Assembly (NCBI RefSeq): GCF_019391655.1
Contig: NZ_JAHXPQ010000001.1
Location: 682,001 to 746,000, forward strand
Direction: 5' to 3'
Length of the DNA stretch: 64,000 bases
Origin: Mucilaginibacter rivuli
GTDB taxonomy: Bacteria > Bacteroidota > Bacteroidia > Sphingobacteriales > Sphingobacteriaceae
Shown here: in pieces, positions 1 to 9,052 of the stretch
Numbering within the stretch: the first letter of the stretch is position 1
How the letters are laid out: every line of letters starts with the position of its first letter
Translations under genes and position numbers: made by a program
Notes under the pieces: model-generated
What the model was told of the DNA's origin: nothing
Databases searched by the model: none
The model's input: only the letters and a program-made list of their open reading frames with translations

Positions 1-1039
1 CAATCCTTTTATCCATTCTCACCCTTTCGAGCCAATGTCGAAACAAATGTCTTGATTCTTTAATTAATATATAAGCCTCTTTCGATTCCCCATAAAACTC
101 TCGTGTGAAAGGGTGAGATAGCATTTCTGTAGCCCGGTCAAAAGTCCGCAGCAGTTTTTCTTTTTCTTGGATAGTTTTGGCAATTTTTAAACCGCGATAG
201 GTTTCCATCCCGATTTCATAAAACCAAGGCAACTCATCTCTATAAAGGCTAATAAATATTAGTAGACCGATACCAGGTTCTTCCTCTTCAAATCCGAAAT
301 GCATCATTTCTTCAAACATCATTGGATGAAATTTTCTACGCTTTCTGCGAAATTCCGGATCAAGTCTATTTTCTAATCGGGCAGGTAAGCTATCAAACAT
401 AATTTTGACCTCTTCAAAAAGTTTAGCAGCGGAATTTTGATCTGCTACCGCTGATTGTTCTGCTTCGCCATTCACAGCTTTCATATTGCCTGTGATTTCC
501 GTCACTTTTGCTACAAATTTATCTACAAGCATTTCAACCATGCTTCTGTCTGGGTCAAGTCCTGGGACTTTAACGACCATATCAATCACCAATTTGACTA
601 AAGAAGCTGCATCACCATCATTGTTTTGGAATAATGCGAATGGCCCTGAAATCGCTTTACTTATCGGTATTCCAAGAGTTATGCCTATAACTTTTTTATC
701 TACAGCTCCTTTTGCAACTCCTGCTTCGTATAATATCCATGGACGATCTATACTATGTTGAGTTAACAAGCAAACCACATCGGTTGCAGCTTTTATCTTC
801 TCCATTATAGTAGGATACCATTCCTGCCCATATTCGATCCCCTGTGCTCCTTTTTTGTCAGAAGACCGAAATGATTTTAACGCTCCCGCACTTGCACTTT
901 TTAATAAATTACTAAATTCTTCTGCAAGTTCTGCATCTCTGGTATCATGGCTAATAAACACCAAGGGTTGATTATGGGTAATAGATTGTTCTTCGGTGTT
1001 TGTTTGGTGAGCTGATAAACTTTGCTTTTTTGGAGGCAT
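1..1039 (-). CDS. TIR-domain protein, partial (C-terminus beyond left edge)
   Basis: The frame opens with ATG at 1039 and stays open through base 1, giving 346 visible residues without a stop. Residues about 25-160 read as a TIR domain: the strand PLVFISHDTRD (about 25-35), a helix DAELAEEFSNLL, and the segment SIDRPWILYEAG, where W101 and E105 sit where TIR NADases carry the conserved aromatic and catalytic glutamate. Residues 160-346 are helical-looking, rich in Lys/Glu, and I recognise no family in them. Bacterial TIR proteins commonly cleave NAD+ and many act in anti-phage defence (family knowledge); that this one does so is inference. It looks AT-richer than the operon to its right and is divergent from it. 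The partner genes, if any, lie outside the window. Confidence 0.85.
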   Translation of the reverse strand, partial: MPPKKQSLSAHQTNTEEQSITHNQPLVFISHDTRDAELAEEFSNLLKSASAGALKSFRSSDKKGAQGIEYGQEWYPTIMEKIKAATDVVCLLTQHSIDRPWILYEAGVAKGAVDKKVIGITLGIPISKAISGPFALFQNNDGDAASLVKLVIDMVVKVPGLDPDRSMVEMLVDKFVAKVTEITGNMKAVNGEAEQSAVADQNSAAKLFEEVKIMFDSLPARLENRLDPEFRRKRRKFHPMMFEEMMHFGFEEEEPGIGLLIFISLYRDELPWFYEIGMETYRGLKIAKTIQEKEKLLRTFDRATEMLSHPFTREFYGESKEAYILIKESRHLFRHWLERVRMDKRI

Positions 1040-1295
1040 GATTAATGGTTAGGTTTACGAAGATAATTATAATATCTACAAATAAATATTTCAATATTCC
1101 ACAAGATTTCCCTATCACAACATATAATACACATTTATAACTAACTGAGAAGGTTTCAAATAGTTGCTATTTCAGAAATATTAGAAATAAATAAATCTAT
1201 CATTTATCCTCCAATAGCCCCCCTCTACCACTATTTCCAAAAAACTCTTTCCACTTGTATAAATTTTCCTAAATTTGCGGGCTAATTAACGCTCA
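1040..1295. other. AT-rich divergent intergenic region
   Basis: This spacer separates the TIR gene from the DUF177 operon. Apart from the -7 box at its right end I see no hairpin, small gene or clear promoter for the TIR gene. Confidence 0.5.
1270..1277 (+). promoter_or_regulatory. -7 box (TAAATTTG) of the DUF177-rpmF-plsX-fabH operon
   Basis: This matches the Bacteroidota sigma-ABfr -7 consensus TAnnTTTG and lies 18 nt before the TTG start at 1296. A TTG at 1255-1257 is too close to be a well spaced -33 box. Confidence 0.5.
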
Positions 1296-1823
1296 TTGAA
1301 ATCGCTAAAGCAATACTCAATACCCTTTACGGGACTCAAGCTTGGAAAACACCGGTTTGATTTTGAGGTAACAGATGTCTTTTTTAACGAATTTGAATAT
1401 TCGTTAGTTAAAAAAGGCGACTTAAAATGCGTGGTGGAGCTCGACAGGCAAGAGACCATGCTGGTGTTGAATTTCGACATTACCGGCACTATCGACCTGG
1501 CTTGCGACCGTTGCTTATCCAGCTATCCTCAATATATTGAGATAGCCGAGCAACAGATAGCCAAGTTTAGTGAGCAGGATATGGGCGATGATGAGGATAT
1601 GATGTTGCTTACGAAGAACGATAACGAGATCAACGTAGCGCCGTTAATATACGAATACATAAACGTTGCAGTGCCGTTTGTTGCGGTTTGCACCGATGAA
1701 GGAAGAACACAATACTGTGATAATGATATGCTTGACAAGTTAGAAAAATTGGCAGGCGGTGGCGAAGAGCCCGATGATGAACAGGACGACCCAACGTGGG
1801 ACGCCCTCAAAAAAATTAAATAA
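1296..1823 (+). CDS. DUF177 (YceD-like) family protein
   Basis: A 175-residue acidic protein of the DUF177/YceD family, which almost always sits directly before rpmF and is linked to 23S rRNA accumulation or ribosome assembly. It carries the family's CDRCL motif near residue 69 and further cysteines near residues 132 and 141 that could make a metal site. The tail is strongly acidic (DDEQDDP). The start is TTG at 1296; it is 18 nt after a TAAATTTG promoter box, and no better ATG exists before the conserved KQYSIPFTGLK segment. It is the first gene of the operon with rpmF (19 nt downstream), plsX and fabH, an order conserved across bacteria. Molecular function is inferred only from family and context. 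Confidence 0.85.
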   Translation: MKSLKQYSIPFTGLKLGKHRFDFEVTDVFFNEFEYSLVKKGDLKCVVELDRQETMLVLNFDITGTIDLACDRCLSSYPQYIEIAEQQIAKFSEQDMGDDEDMMLLTKNDNEINVAPLIYEYINVAVPFVAVCTDEGRTQYCDNDMLDKLEKLAGGGEEPDDEQDDPTWDALKKIK

Positions 1824-1842
1824 ATAGTAACAAAAAAGAGTT

Positions 1843-2034
1843 ATGGCACATCCAAAACGGAAAATATCCAAATCAAGAAGAGACAAGCGTAGAACACACT
1901 ACAAAGCTGAAGCTCCAACGTTAACTACATGCACCACTACCGGCGCTGTTCACTTGCCACACCGTGCATACACAGTTGATGGTAACGTTTACTTCAACGG
2001 AAAGATCCTGATCGAGAAAGCTGCAGTAGCCTAA
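1843..2034 (+). CDS. rpmF: 50S ribosomal protein L32
   Basis: A 63-residue basic protein with the typical L32 start [19 protein letters not shown] and family length. It belongs to the large ribosomal subunit. The zinc-ribbon cysteines of some L32 proteins are absent: a single cysteine near residue 30 remains, so this is the zinc-free (C-) form. It lies between the DUF177 gene and plsX, the usual arrangement that couples a ribosomal protein to lipid synthesis genes. Confidence 0.97.
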   Translation: MAHPKRKISKSRRDKRRTHYKAEAPTLTTCTTTGAVHLPHRAYTVDGNVYFNGKILIEKAAVA

Positions 2035-2048
2035 GTTTAATTTTCTAT

Positions 2049-2987
2049 ATGAAGATTGGCTTAGACATTATGGGCGGTGATTATGCACCGAAGGCAACCG
2101 TATTGGGTGCTATTGCTGCTTATTCAGAATTGTCGCCATCAGATACTTTGGTGCTGATAGGCGATAAGGATGCTGCTACAGCTATTCTGCGCGAAAATGA
2201 TTTTAACCCTGATCACTTCGAGTATGTACATACTACCGAAGTGATTGGTATGGGTGAGCACCCTACCAAAGCGGTTGTTCAAAAACCAAACTCGAGCATA
2301 AGCGTTGGTTTCCAATTGCTTAAAGAAGGTAACATCCAGGCGTTTTCATCGGCGGGGAACACAGGCGCTATGCTTGTGGGGTCGCTGTTTAGCGTAAAAG
2401 CTATACCGGGTGTACAACGCCCTGCCATGACGGCCATTTGCCCTAAAATTAAAGGTGGTTTCAATATCCTGCTGGATGTTGGCGCCAATGCTGATTGTAA
2501 ACCAGAAGTATTAGTGCAGTTCGGTGTTTTAGGCAGCCTGTTTGCCGAGTCGGTTTACGGCGTGCAAAACCCGCGCGTTGCGCTGATGAACATTGGCGAA
2601 GAAGAAGAAAAAGGTAATATTTTATGCCAGGCCACTTACCCTTTGATGAAGGAAAGCGGCCTTTTCAATTTTGTAGGCAATGTTGAGGGGCGCGACCTGT
2701 TTAGCGATGGCAGCGATGTAATAGTTAGCGATGGCTTTACGGGTAACGTAATGCTTAAAATGGCCGAGTCTTTTTATGTAGTAACATTAAAGAAAGGCTT
2801 TAAAGACGAGTTTTTCGACCGCTTTAATTATGAGCAATATGGTGGCAGCCCTATTTTGGGTGTTAATGCCCCTGTTGTGGTTGGCCACGGTATATCAACC
2901 CCGCTGGCTATAAAAAACATGGTACTTCTTTCTAAAAACATGGTCGATACGGGCCTTGTTGATAAAATAAAGCAGGCTTTTCAATAA
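2049..2987 (+). CDS. plsX: phosphate acyltransferase PlsX
   Basis: PlsX converts acyl-ACP and phosphate to acyl-phosphate, the acyl donor for the first step of phospholipid synthesis by PlsY/PlsC; it is a peripheral cytoplasmic membrane enzyme. The 312-residue length fits. The N-terminus MKIGLDIMGGDYAPKA is the family signature, followed by the conserved FSAGNTGAM, LDVGAN, NIGEEEEKG and DGFTGNVMLK segments. It begins 14 nt after rpmF and ends 11 nt before fabH, so it is in the middle of the operon. Acylphosphatase, which can hydrolyse acyl phosphates, is encoded elsewhere in this window (35337), with no sign of a direct link. Confidence 0.97.
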   Translation: MKIGLDIMGGDYAPKATVLGAIAAYSELSPSDTLVLIGDKDAATAILRENDFNPDHFEYVHTTEVIGMGEHPTKAVVQKPNSSISVGFQLLKEGNIQAFSSAGNTGAMLVGSLFSVKAIPGVQRPAMTAICPKIKGGFNILLDVGANADCKPEVLVQFGVLGSLFAESVYGVQNPRVALMNIGEEEEKGNILCQATYPLMKESGLFNFVGNVEGRDLFSDGSDVIVSDGFTGNVMLKMAESFYVVTLKKGFKDEFFDRFNYEQYGGSPILGVNAPVVVGHGISTPLAIKNMVLLSKNMVDTGLVDKIKQAFQ

Positions 2988-2998
2988 ACCCTAATTAA

Positions 2999-3988
2999 AT
3001 GAGTAAAATTCATGCCGCTATAACGGCTGTTGGTGGTTACGTACCGGATTATGTGTTAGATAACCATGAACTGGAAACCATGGTAGATACCAATGATGAA
3101 TGGATAACCACACGCACAGGTATTAAAGAACGCAGAATTTTAAAAGGTGAGGGCTTAGCCACATCTGATATGGCGGTTCACGCGGTGAACCAGCTGTTAA
3201 CCAAAAGAGGCATTTCTGCTGCCGAAATTGACTTAATTATTTTTTGTACCACTACGCCCGATATGCCTTTCCCGGCAACGGCAAACGTATTGGCCGATAA
3301 AATTGGCGCTATCAATTCATGGGGATATGATCTGCAGGCCGCGTGCTCAGGCTTTATTTTCGGTTTAACTACCGGTGCCCAGTTTATTGAAAGTGGTAAG
3401 TATACCAAGGTTTTGGTTGTTGGTGGCGATAAAATGTCGTCTATCATTAACTATGAAGACCGGGCTACCTGCATTATTTTTGGCGATGGCTGCGGCTGCG
3501 CTTTGTTAGAACCCAATACAGATGGTTATGGCATACTTGATTCTATCTGCAAAACAGATGGTTCGGGCCGCGAGTTTTTAAACCAGCAAGCGGGTGGCTC
3601 ATTACTGCCGGCATCGCACGAAACGGTTGACGCTAAAAAGCACTTCGCTTTCCAGGAAGGTAAAACAGTATTCAAATTTGCCGTTACCAATATGGCCGAA
3701 GTTGCTGTTGAGGTAATGGAGCGAAACAATATCACTGCCGATGATGTTACCTGGTTGGTACCCCACCAGGCTAATAAACGAATTATTGATGCAACCGCTG
3801 CCCGTACAGGTGTGCCCGATGAGCGCATAATGAAAAACATTGAGCGTTACGGCAATACTACTAACGGTACCATACCCCTGTGTTTATGGGAATGGGAAAG
3901 TAAATTGAAAAAAGGTGATACCCTGATATTAGCTGCCTTTGGCGGCGGGTTTACCTGGGGCTCCATTTATTTGAAATGGGCATATTGA
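2999..3988 (+). CDS. fabH: beta-ketoacyl-ACP synthase III
   Basis: FabH condenses acetyl-CoA (or a branched starter acyl-CoA) with malonyl-ACP to begin fatty acid synthesis in the cytoplasm. The 329-residue protein has the Cys-His-Asn triad: C116 in QAACSGF, H256 in PHQANKR and N286 in YGNTTNG. The C-terminal FGGGFTWGS is the family end motif. Starter specificity cannot be read from the sequence; Bacteroidota relatives often use branched starters (family knowledge). It closes the tight plsX-fabH pair and is followed 64 nt later by accB, so the acetyl-CoA carboxylase genes probably belong to the same or an overlapping transcript. Confidence 0.96.
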   Translation: MSKIHAAITAVGGYVPDYVLDNHELETMVDTNDEWITTRTGIKERRILKGEGLATSDMAVHAVNQLLTKRGISAAEIDLIIFCTTTPDMPFPATANVLADKIGAINSWGYDLQAACSGFIFGLTTGAQFIESGKYTKVLVVGGDKMSSIINYEDRATCIIFGDGCGCALLEPNTDGYGILDSICKTDGSGREFLNQQAGGSLLPASHETVDAKKHFAFQEGKTVFKFAVTNMAEVAVEVMERNNITADDVTWLVPHQANKRIIDATAARTGVPDERIMKNIERYGNTTNGTIPLCLWEWESKLKKGDTLILAAFGGGFTWGSIYLKWAY

Positions 3989-4052
3989 TTTACAACAACA
4001 TTTTATAACTTAGACATCTAATTTTATCCAATAAACCACACTACGCAAACTA

Positions 4053-4526
4053 ATGGATATTAAACAAATACAAGAACTGATCCGCTTCGTAGCCAAATCT
4101 GGCGTGAACGAAGTTGCCATTGAGCAGGAGGATTTTAAGATCACGATAAAAACAAACCAGGTACAAACAGTAGTTAACGCTACTATACCTGCTGCCGCAC
4201 CGGTATATGCACCTACGCCAGTTGCTGCCGCCCCGGCACCAGCCGCCGCTGAACCGACCGCTGCTGCCGGACCTGATACCTCACATTATATTACCATCAA
4301 ATCGCCAATGATCGGTACGTTCTACCGTTCATCATCACCTGATAAACCTTTGTTTGTTAATGTTGGTGATGAAATAAACAGCGGCGATGTGCTTTGCATT
4401 ATCGAAGCCATGAAACTTTTCAACGAAATTGAGGCCGAAGTATCGGGCAAAATTGTAAAAGTATTGGTTGATAATGCTTCGCCTGTTGAGTACGATCAGC
4501 CTTTATTCTTGGTTGATCCATCGTAA
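4053..4526 (+). CDS. accB: biotin carboxyl carrier protein of acetyl-CoA carboxylase
   Basis: AccB carries the biotin that shuttles CO2 between biotin carboxylase and carboxyltransferase. The 157 residues comprise an N-terminal helix pair (1-40), an Ala/Pro-rich linker (about 44-75) and the C-terminal biotinyl domain (about 78-157) with biotin acceptor K121 in the motif EAMKLFN. Length and layout are normal. accC follows after a 136-nt gap with a long imperfect inverted repeat (4524-4650), so the relative dose of AccB and AccC may be set there. AccA/AccD are not in the window. Confidence 0.96.
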   Translation: MDIKQIQELIRFVAKSGVNEVAIEQEDFKITIKTNQVQTVVNATIPAAAPVYAPTPVAAAPAPAAAEPTAAAGPDTSHYITIKSPMIGTFYRSSSPDKPLFVNVGDEINSGDVLCIIEAMKLFNEIEAEVSGKIVKVLVDNASPVEYDQPLFLVDPS

Positions 4527-4650
4527 TTAGTTGACTGGTTGAATTGTTGATTAAGTGAGTAGGGTTTACTCATTTTATTGTCATTCAACCCAATTTATTT
4601 GAGTTGTGAATAGTTGAACCTAATCAACCATTCATCTAATCAACTACTTA
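4524..4650. repeat. long imperfect inverted repeat in the accB-accC spacer
   Basis: Arms 4524-4556 and 4618-4650 (33 nt each) match as reverse complements at about 27 of 33 positions, separated by about 60 nt. The words gttgatta / taatcaac recur, like those in the repeats near 12.9 and 25.4 kb. As RNA it would form a long stem between two genes of one pathway. Confidence 0.6.
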
Positions 4651-4662
4651 ACTTTAAAAACA

Positions 4663-6003
4663 ATGTTTAAAAAAATATTAATAGCTAATCGTGGTGAAAT
4701 TGCCCTGCGGATCATCCGTACCTGTAAAGAGATGGGTATTAAAACCGTAGCCGTATATTCTACTGCCGATCGCGATAGCCTGCACGTACGTTTTGCTGAT
4801 GAGGCCGTATGCATTGGCCCGCCGCCAAGCCGCGATTCATATCTTAACATACCCAATATCATTTCGGCTGCCGAAGTAACTAACGCCGATGCGATCCATC
4901 CGGGATATGGTTTCTTATCAGAGAATGCTAAATTCTCAGCTATTTGTGCCGAATACAATATTAAATTTATTGGTGCTACTGCAGATCAGATCAATGGCAT
5001 GGGCGATAAGGCTTCGGCTAAAGCTACCATGAAAAAGGCCGGTGTGCCAACGATACCGGGATCTGAAGGTTTGTTAGCCGATGTTAAAGAAGGTATCAGC
5101 ATTTCGAATAAAATTGGCTACCCCGTTATATTAAAAGCAACTGCCGGTGGCGGTGGCCGTGGTATGCGTATTGTTTGGAAAGACGCCGATTTTGAGAATG
5201 CATGGGATTCATGTCGTGCCGAATCTGGTGCCGCTTTTGGTAACGATGGCTTATATCTCGAAAAATACGTTGAAGATCCGCGTCACATCGAAATACAGGT
5301 AGTGGGCGACCAATACGGAAAAGTTTGTCATTTATCTGAACGTGATTGTTCGATACAGCGCCGCCACCAAAAATTGGTGGAAGAGTCGCCATCACCTTTC
5401 ATGACAGAAAAGCTGCGTAAAAAAATGGGCGAGGCCGCCATTAAAGGTGCCAAAGCCGTTAAATACGAAGGAGCCGGTACGGTAGAGTTTTTGGTGGATA
5501 AACACCGCAATTTCTACTTTATGGAAATGAATACCCGTATCCAGGTAGAACACCCGGTTACCGAAGAGGTGATCAACTTTGACCTGATCAAAGAGCAAAT
5601 TAAAGTAGCTGCCGGTATTCCTATCTCAGGTAAAAACTACGAGCCAACCATGTGCGCCATTGAGTGCCGTATCAATGCCGAAGATCCGTTTAAAGATTTC
5701 CGCCCGAGCCCGGGTAAGATCACTAATTTCCACTCACCGGGTGGCCATGGTGTTCGTATAGATACACACGTATACACAGGTTACGTTATCCCGCCGAATT
5801 ACGATTCGATGATAGCTAAGGTAATATGTACCGCGCAAACCCGCGAAGAAGCATTGAATACCATGCACCGCGCATTATCAGAGTTTGTGATAGAGGGTGT
5901 TAAAACAACCATACCGTTCCACTTAAAACTATTGGCCGATCCAAACTTCAGGGCAGGTAACTTTACCACCAAGTTTATGGATACGTTCGATATTTCGGAA
6001 TAA
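4663..6003 (+). CDS. accC: acetyl-CoA carboxylase, biotin carboxylase subunit
   Basis: AccC carboxylates the biotin of AccB using ATP and bicarbonate, the first half of malonyl-CoA formation. The 446-residue protein has the biotin carboxylase N-domain ([11 protein letters not shown]), the ATP-grasp domain with K158, the Gly-rich loop GGGGRGM (162-168), and the metal/catalytic segment [14 protein letters not shown] (E288, N290, R292), then the C-terminal biotin carboxylase domain. Length is standard for a stand-alone subunit. A strong terminator follows (6034-6065), so the lipid operon appears to end here. Confidence 0.97.
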   Translation: MFKKILIANRGEIALRIIRTCKEMGIKTVAVYSTADRDSLHVRFADEAVCIGPPPSRDSYLNIPNIISAAEVTNADAIHPGYGFLSENAKFSAICAEYNIKFIGATADQINGMGDKASAKATMKKAGVPTIPGSEGLLADVKEGISISNKIGYPVILKATAGGGGRGMRIVWKDADFENAWDSCRAESGAAFGNDGLYLEKYVEDPRHIEIQVVGDQYGKVCHLSERDCSIQRRHQKLVEESPSPFMTEKLRKKMGEAAIKGAKAVKYEGAGTVEFLVDKHRNFYFMEMNTRIQVEHPVTEEVINFDLIKEQIKVAAGIPISGKNYEPTMCAIECRINAEDPFKDFRPSPGKITNFHSPGGHGVRIDTHVYTGYVIPPNYDSMIAKVICTAQTREEALNTMHRALSEFVIEGVKTTIPFHLKLLADPNFRAGNFTTKFMDTFDISE

Positions 6004-6033
6004 AGCATGAAACTGATATAACAGTTAAACCGT

Positions 6034-6075
6034 AAGTACCATTCTAAGTTATAAGAATGGTACTTTTGTTTTTTT
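6034..6075 (+). terminator. rho-independent terminator after accC
   Basis: A perfect 12-bp stem (arms 6034-6045 and 6054-6065, 8-nt loop) runs into a T-rich tract to 6075. It separates accC from tatC. Confidence 0.85.
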
Positions 6076-6084
6076 AAATATACA

Positions 6085-6948
6085 ATGGGCAAACTATTAG
6101 ATTCGATAAGGGGTAAAACAAAGAGTCTGGAAAGCGAAATGTCGTTTTTTGATCACCTTGAGGTATTAAGGTGGCATTTAATGCGTGCAGCTGTAGCCAT
6201 TGTAGTTTTTGCCTGTTTTGCTTTTTATTATTTCGATACGATATGGCAAAACCTGGTAATGGGCCCCAAGCACGGCGATTTTTTAACCTATCGTTTGCTT
6301 TGTAAACTGGGTGCCTTATTAGGTAGCAGCGGCATGTGCATTAATAAGGATCTTCCCGGCGAATTGCAGAATACCGAGCTTGCAGGCCAGTTTTCAATGC
6401 AAATAAACGCGTCTATTATTATCGCTTTAATATTAGGTTTTCCGTATCTGTTATGGGAAATATGGCGGTTTGTTAAACCTGCTTTGCGCGAAAAAGAACA
6501 AAAGGCCACCAGTGGCTTCGTGTTTTATTGTTCATTACTTTTCGGTACAGGGATACTTTTTGGATACTATGTGGTAGCTCCGCTGTCACTACACTTTCTA
6601 ACCAACTATACATTCAGCGCCGAGGTTAAAAATATCTTTACTATTGATTCATACCTTACCTCGGTAGCCACTTTAACACTGGTTAGCGGCCTGGTATTCC
6701 AGTTGCCAATCATTGTGTTTATTTTGGCCACTATCGGGATACTGACCCCTACCTTTATGCGCGAGAAGCGCCGCTATGCCATCATCATCATCATGATCAT
6801 TGCCATGCTGGTTACACCAACGCCCGATGTTACCACTATGCTGGTGATAAGCGCTCCGTTGTTTTTATTGTACGAATTAAGTATTAAAGTAGCGGCACGC
6901 GTAGTTAAGCGCAAGCAATTAAAAGAACAGGATTTTTTAAACGCCTAA
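6085..6948 (+). CDS. tatC: twin-arginine translocase subunit TatC
   Basis: TatC is the inner-membrane receptor that recognises twin-arginine signal peptides and exports folded proteins with TatA. The 287-residue protein has the typical cytosolic N-terminus with SFFDHLEVLRWHL, then six predicted membrane segments, and the conserved FPYLLWEIWRFVKPAL loop. The periplasmic loop 1 (about 60-100) is somewhat long with two cysteines, which I have seen noted for Bacteroidota TatC but cannot verify here. No tatA is adjacent. It is followed 13 nt later by rpiB and then an M28 peptidase, probably co-transcribed. Confidence 0.96.
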   Translation: MGKLLDSIRGKTKSLESEMSFFDHLEVLRWHLMRAAVAIVVFACFAFYYFDTIWQNLVMGPKHGDFLTYRLLCKLGALLGSSGMCINKDLPGELQNTELAGQFSMQINASIIIALILGFPYLLWEIWRFVKPALREKEQKATSGFVFYCSLLFGTGILFGYYVVAPLSLHFLTNYTFSAEVKNIFTIDSYLTSVATLTLVSGLVFQLPIIVFILATIGILTPTFMREKRRYAIIIIMIIAMLVTPTPDVTTMLVISAPLFLLYELSIKVAARVVKRKQLKEQDFLNA

Positions 6949-6961
6949 CAGTATAATTTTA

Positions 6962-7393
6962 ATGCACAATTTAAAAATTGCTATCGGCGGCGATCATGCC
7001 GGCTTTAGCTATAAACAACAATTTTTACAAAAATTAAAGGTAACAGAGCTAAAAGACTTTGGTACCCACAGTACTGATTCAGTTGATTATCCCGATTTTG
7101 CTCATCCGGTAGCATCAGCGGTTGAAAGTGGTGGGTTTGATCTCGGTATCCTCATTTGCGGTAGCGCCAACGGCGTAGCTATTACCGCCAACAAACACCA
7201 AAACATACGTGCCGCCATTTGCTGGAACGAAGAGTTGGCCGCCTTGGCACGTAAACATAACAATGCCAATATTGTATGTATACCCGAAAGGTTTATCTCC
7301 TTTGAGCTGGCCGAAAAGATAGTAGAGACATTTTTTACTACCGAATTTGAAGGCGGCCGCCATGCTAATCGTGTAAATAAAATTTCTTGCTAA
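6962..7393 (+). CDS. rpiB: ribose 5-phosphate isomerase B
   Basis: RpiB interconverts ribose 5-phosphate and ribulose 5-phosphate in the pentose phosphate pathway. The 143-residue protein shows the GGDHAGF start (D11, H12), the catalytic cysteine C66 in LICGSANGVAI, and the anion-binding NKHQNIRAA segment. Length matches the LacAB/RpiB family. LacA/LacB-type isomerases share the fold, but a single stand-alone gene favours RpiB. It lies between tatC and the M28 peptidase in one co-directional run. Confidence 0.94.
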   Translation: MHNLKIAIGGDHAGFSYKQQFLQKLKVTELKDFGTHSTDSVDYPDFAHPVASAVESGGFDLGILICGSANGVAITANKHQNIRAAICWNEELAALARKHNNANIVCIPERFISFELAEKIVETFFTTEFEGGRHANRVNKISC

Positions 7394-7420
7394 CTTAGGG
7401 CAACATTAATTAACTCATCA

Positions 7421-8953
7421 ATGAAGATATTTTGCTCAACAGCCCTCGCGCTGACCTTTTCGACCTGTCTTTTTGCGCAGGATCCGATTCAAAAAAAATA
7501 CGCGGCTCTAATAACCGCCGAAGATGCCAAAAAACATTTAAGTATCATCGCGTCCGATGCCTTTGAAGGCCGCGAAACCGGTAAACCGGGTGCCATGATG
7601 GCGGCTAATTATATTGCAGCAGAGTTTAAACGCCTTGGGTTGCAGGCACCGGTAAATGGTTCATATTTTTTAGATGTGCCATTAGTAGGTAAATCATTCG
7701 ATGTAAAATCATTAACCGTAAACGGCAATGCTTTTGCTTATCGTAAGGATTTTAACGTTTCATCGGTTTCGGGCCCAACCGGCGACAAAACCATAGCCGT
7801 AAACGAGGTGATGTTTTTGAGCCATAAACCTGGTGGCGACCCTGCCGCCGAGTTGGGTAACACTGATATTAAAGGTAAGGCTGTTTTCATTATTTCCGAT
7901 GGTGAAACCCCGCAAAACTCGGCTAAACGCATCCTGTTTTTGCGGTCTAAAAATCCATTGCTCATTATTAATTGCAGCGCCAATATAGGCGGTAATAGTC
8001 GTGGTGGGGCAGGTAATGCTATGCGTTTATCAATAAAAGAAGATAAGCCGGCACCGGTGGCAGCGCCTGTTTTAACAATAACAACCGAGGTGGGTAACCA
8101 GGTGTTTGCAAACTCGGGCGAAACTTTTGAGACCTTCAAAGCTTCGGCCGACGCGGATGGTATGCAGCCAAACCAGGCCATTAAAACCGATTTGAGCCTT
8201 GTGGTAAGCACAGTGAGTACTGACGTTAAAGCTGTTGATGTTTTAGGCTTTTTGCCGGGCACCGACCTGAAAGACGAAGTATTGGTATTCTCTGCACATT
8301 ACGATCATATCGGTTTAACTACATCCGGAACTGATAAAGTAAATAACGGTGCTGATGATGACGGATCGGGCACTACAGGTATTTTAGAAATTGCACGTGC
8401 CTTCGCGCAAGCAAAAAAAGATGGCCATGGGCCGCGCCGCAGCATTTTATTTTTAGCCAACGTTGGCGAAGAAAAGGGTTTGCTGGGCTCTGAATACTAT
8501 ACAAGCCACCCGGTATTCCCGCTGGAAAAAACCGTTACCGATCTGAATATTGATATGATAGGCCGTGTGGGTTTTGATATGATAGGCAAACCCGATTCGT
8601 TAAACTATGTATATGTTATCGGTTCGAGCATGTTAAGCACCGATCTGCATAAGATCACTGAAAAGGTAAACAGCACTTACACCCATATGGTGCTCGATTA
8701 TAAATATGACGACCTGAACGACCCAAACCGCTTTTACTATCGCTCAGATCATTACAACTTCGCTAAGCATGGTGTACCCATCATTTTCTATTTTGACGGC
8801 GTGCATGCCGATTACCACAAACCAAGCGATGAGGTTGATAAGATCGGCTTCCCGATGCTGGCTAAACGTGCGCAACTGGTATTTTACACCGGCTGGGATA
8901 TTGCCAACCGCGATAAACGCCCTGTGGTTGACGGGAATACAGGTAAACAGTAA
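7421..8953 (+). CDS. secreted M28 family metallopeptidase
   Basis: A 510-residue exported peptidase. Residues 1-20 are a signal peptide (MKIFCSTALALTFSTCLFAQ). A PA-like insert occupies roughly 110-260 and the M28 catalytic domain about 275-500. Zinc-site motifs are SAHYDHIG (H293), NGADDDGSGT (D312-D314), the catalytic GEEKG (E350, E351), an aspartate in DMIGR and a histidine in HADYHKPSDE. M28 aminopeptidases remove N-terminal residues from peptides; substrate is unknown. It starts 27 nt after rpiB and ends at a bidirectional terminator. Confidence 0.9.
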   Translation: MKIFCSTALALTFSTCLFAQDPIQKKYAALITAEDAKKHLSIIASDAFEGRETGKPGAMMAANYIAAEFKRLGLQAPVNGSYFLDVPLVGKSFDVKSLTVNGNAFAYRKDFNVSSVSGPTGDKTIAVNEVMFLSHKPGGDPAAELGNTDIKGKAVFIISDGETPQNSAKRILFLRSKNPLLIINCSANIGGNSRGGAGNAMRLSIKEDKPAPVAAPVLTITTEVGNQVFANSGETFETFKASADADGMQPNQAIKTDLSLVVSTVSTDVKAVDVLGFLPGTDLKDEVLVFSAHYDHIGLTTSGTDKVNNGADDDGSGTTGILEIARAFAQAKKDGHGPRRSILFLANVGEEKGLLGSEYYTSHPVFPLEKTVTDLNIDMIGRVGFDMIGKPDSLNYVYVIGSSMLSTDLHKITEKVNSTYTHMVLDYKYDDLNDPNRFYYRSDHYNFAKHGVPIIFYFDGVHADYHKPSDEVDKIGFPMLAKRAQLVFYTGWDIANRDKRPVVDGNTGKQ

Positions 8954-8974
8954 AATTAATAAAGCAACTTTTAT

Positions 8975-9006
8975 AAAAATGGCCAACTTTTACGTTGGCC
9001 ATTTTT
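8975..9006. terminator. bidirectional terminator between convergent genes
   Basis: A perfect 13-bp stem (8975-8987 with 8994-9006, 6-nt loop TTTTAC) has an A-run on its left and a T-run on its right, so it can stop transcripts from the M28 gene and from the minus-strand gene ending at 9053. Confidence 0.85.
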
Positions 9007-9052
9007 GTTATTTTGAAGAAGTGCCTATCGTGAAACTTTGTGTCAATATTAT

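Noticed and set aside
7738..8262. 174-codon frame opposite the M28 peptidase
   Set aside because: Antisense shadow of a well supported gene, with no promoter or family.
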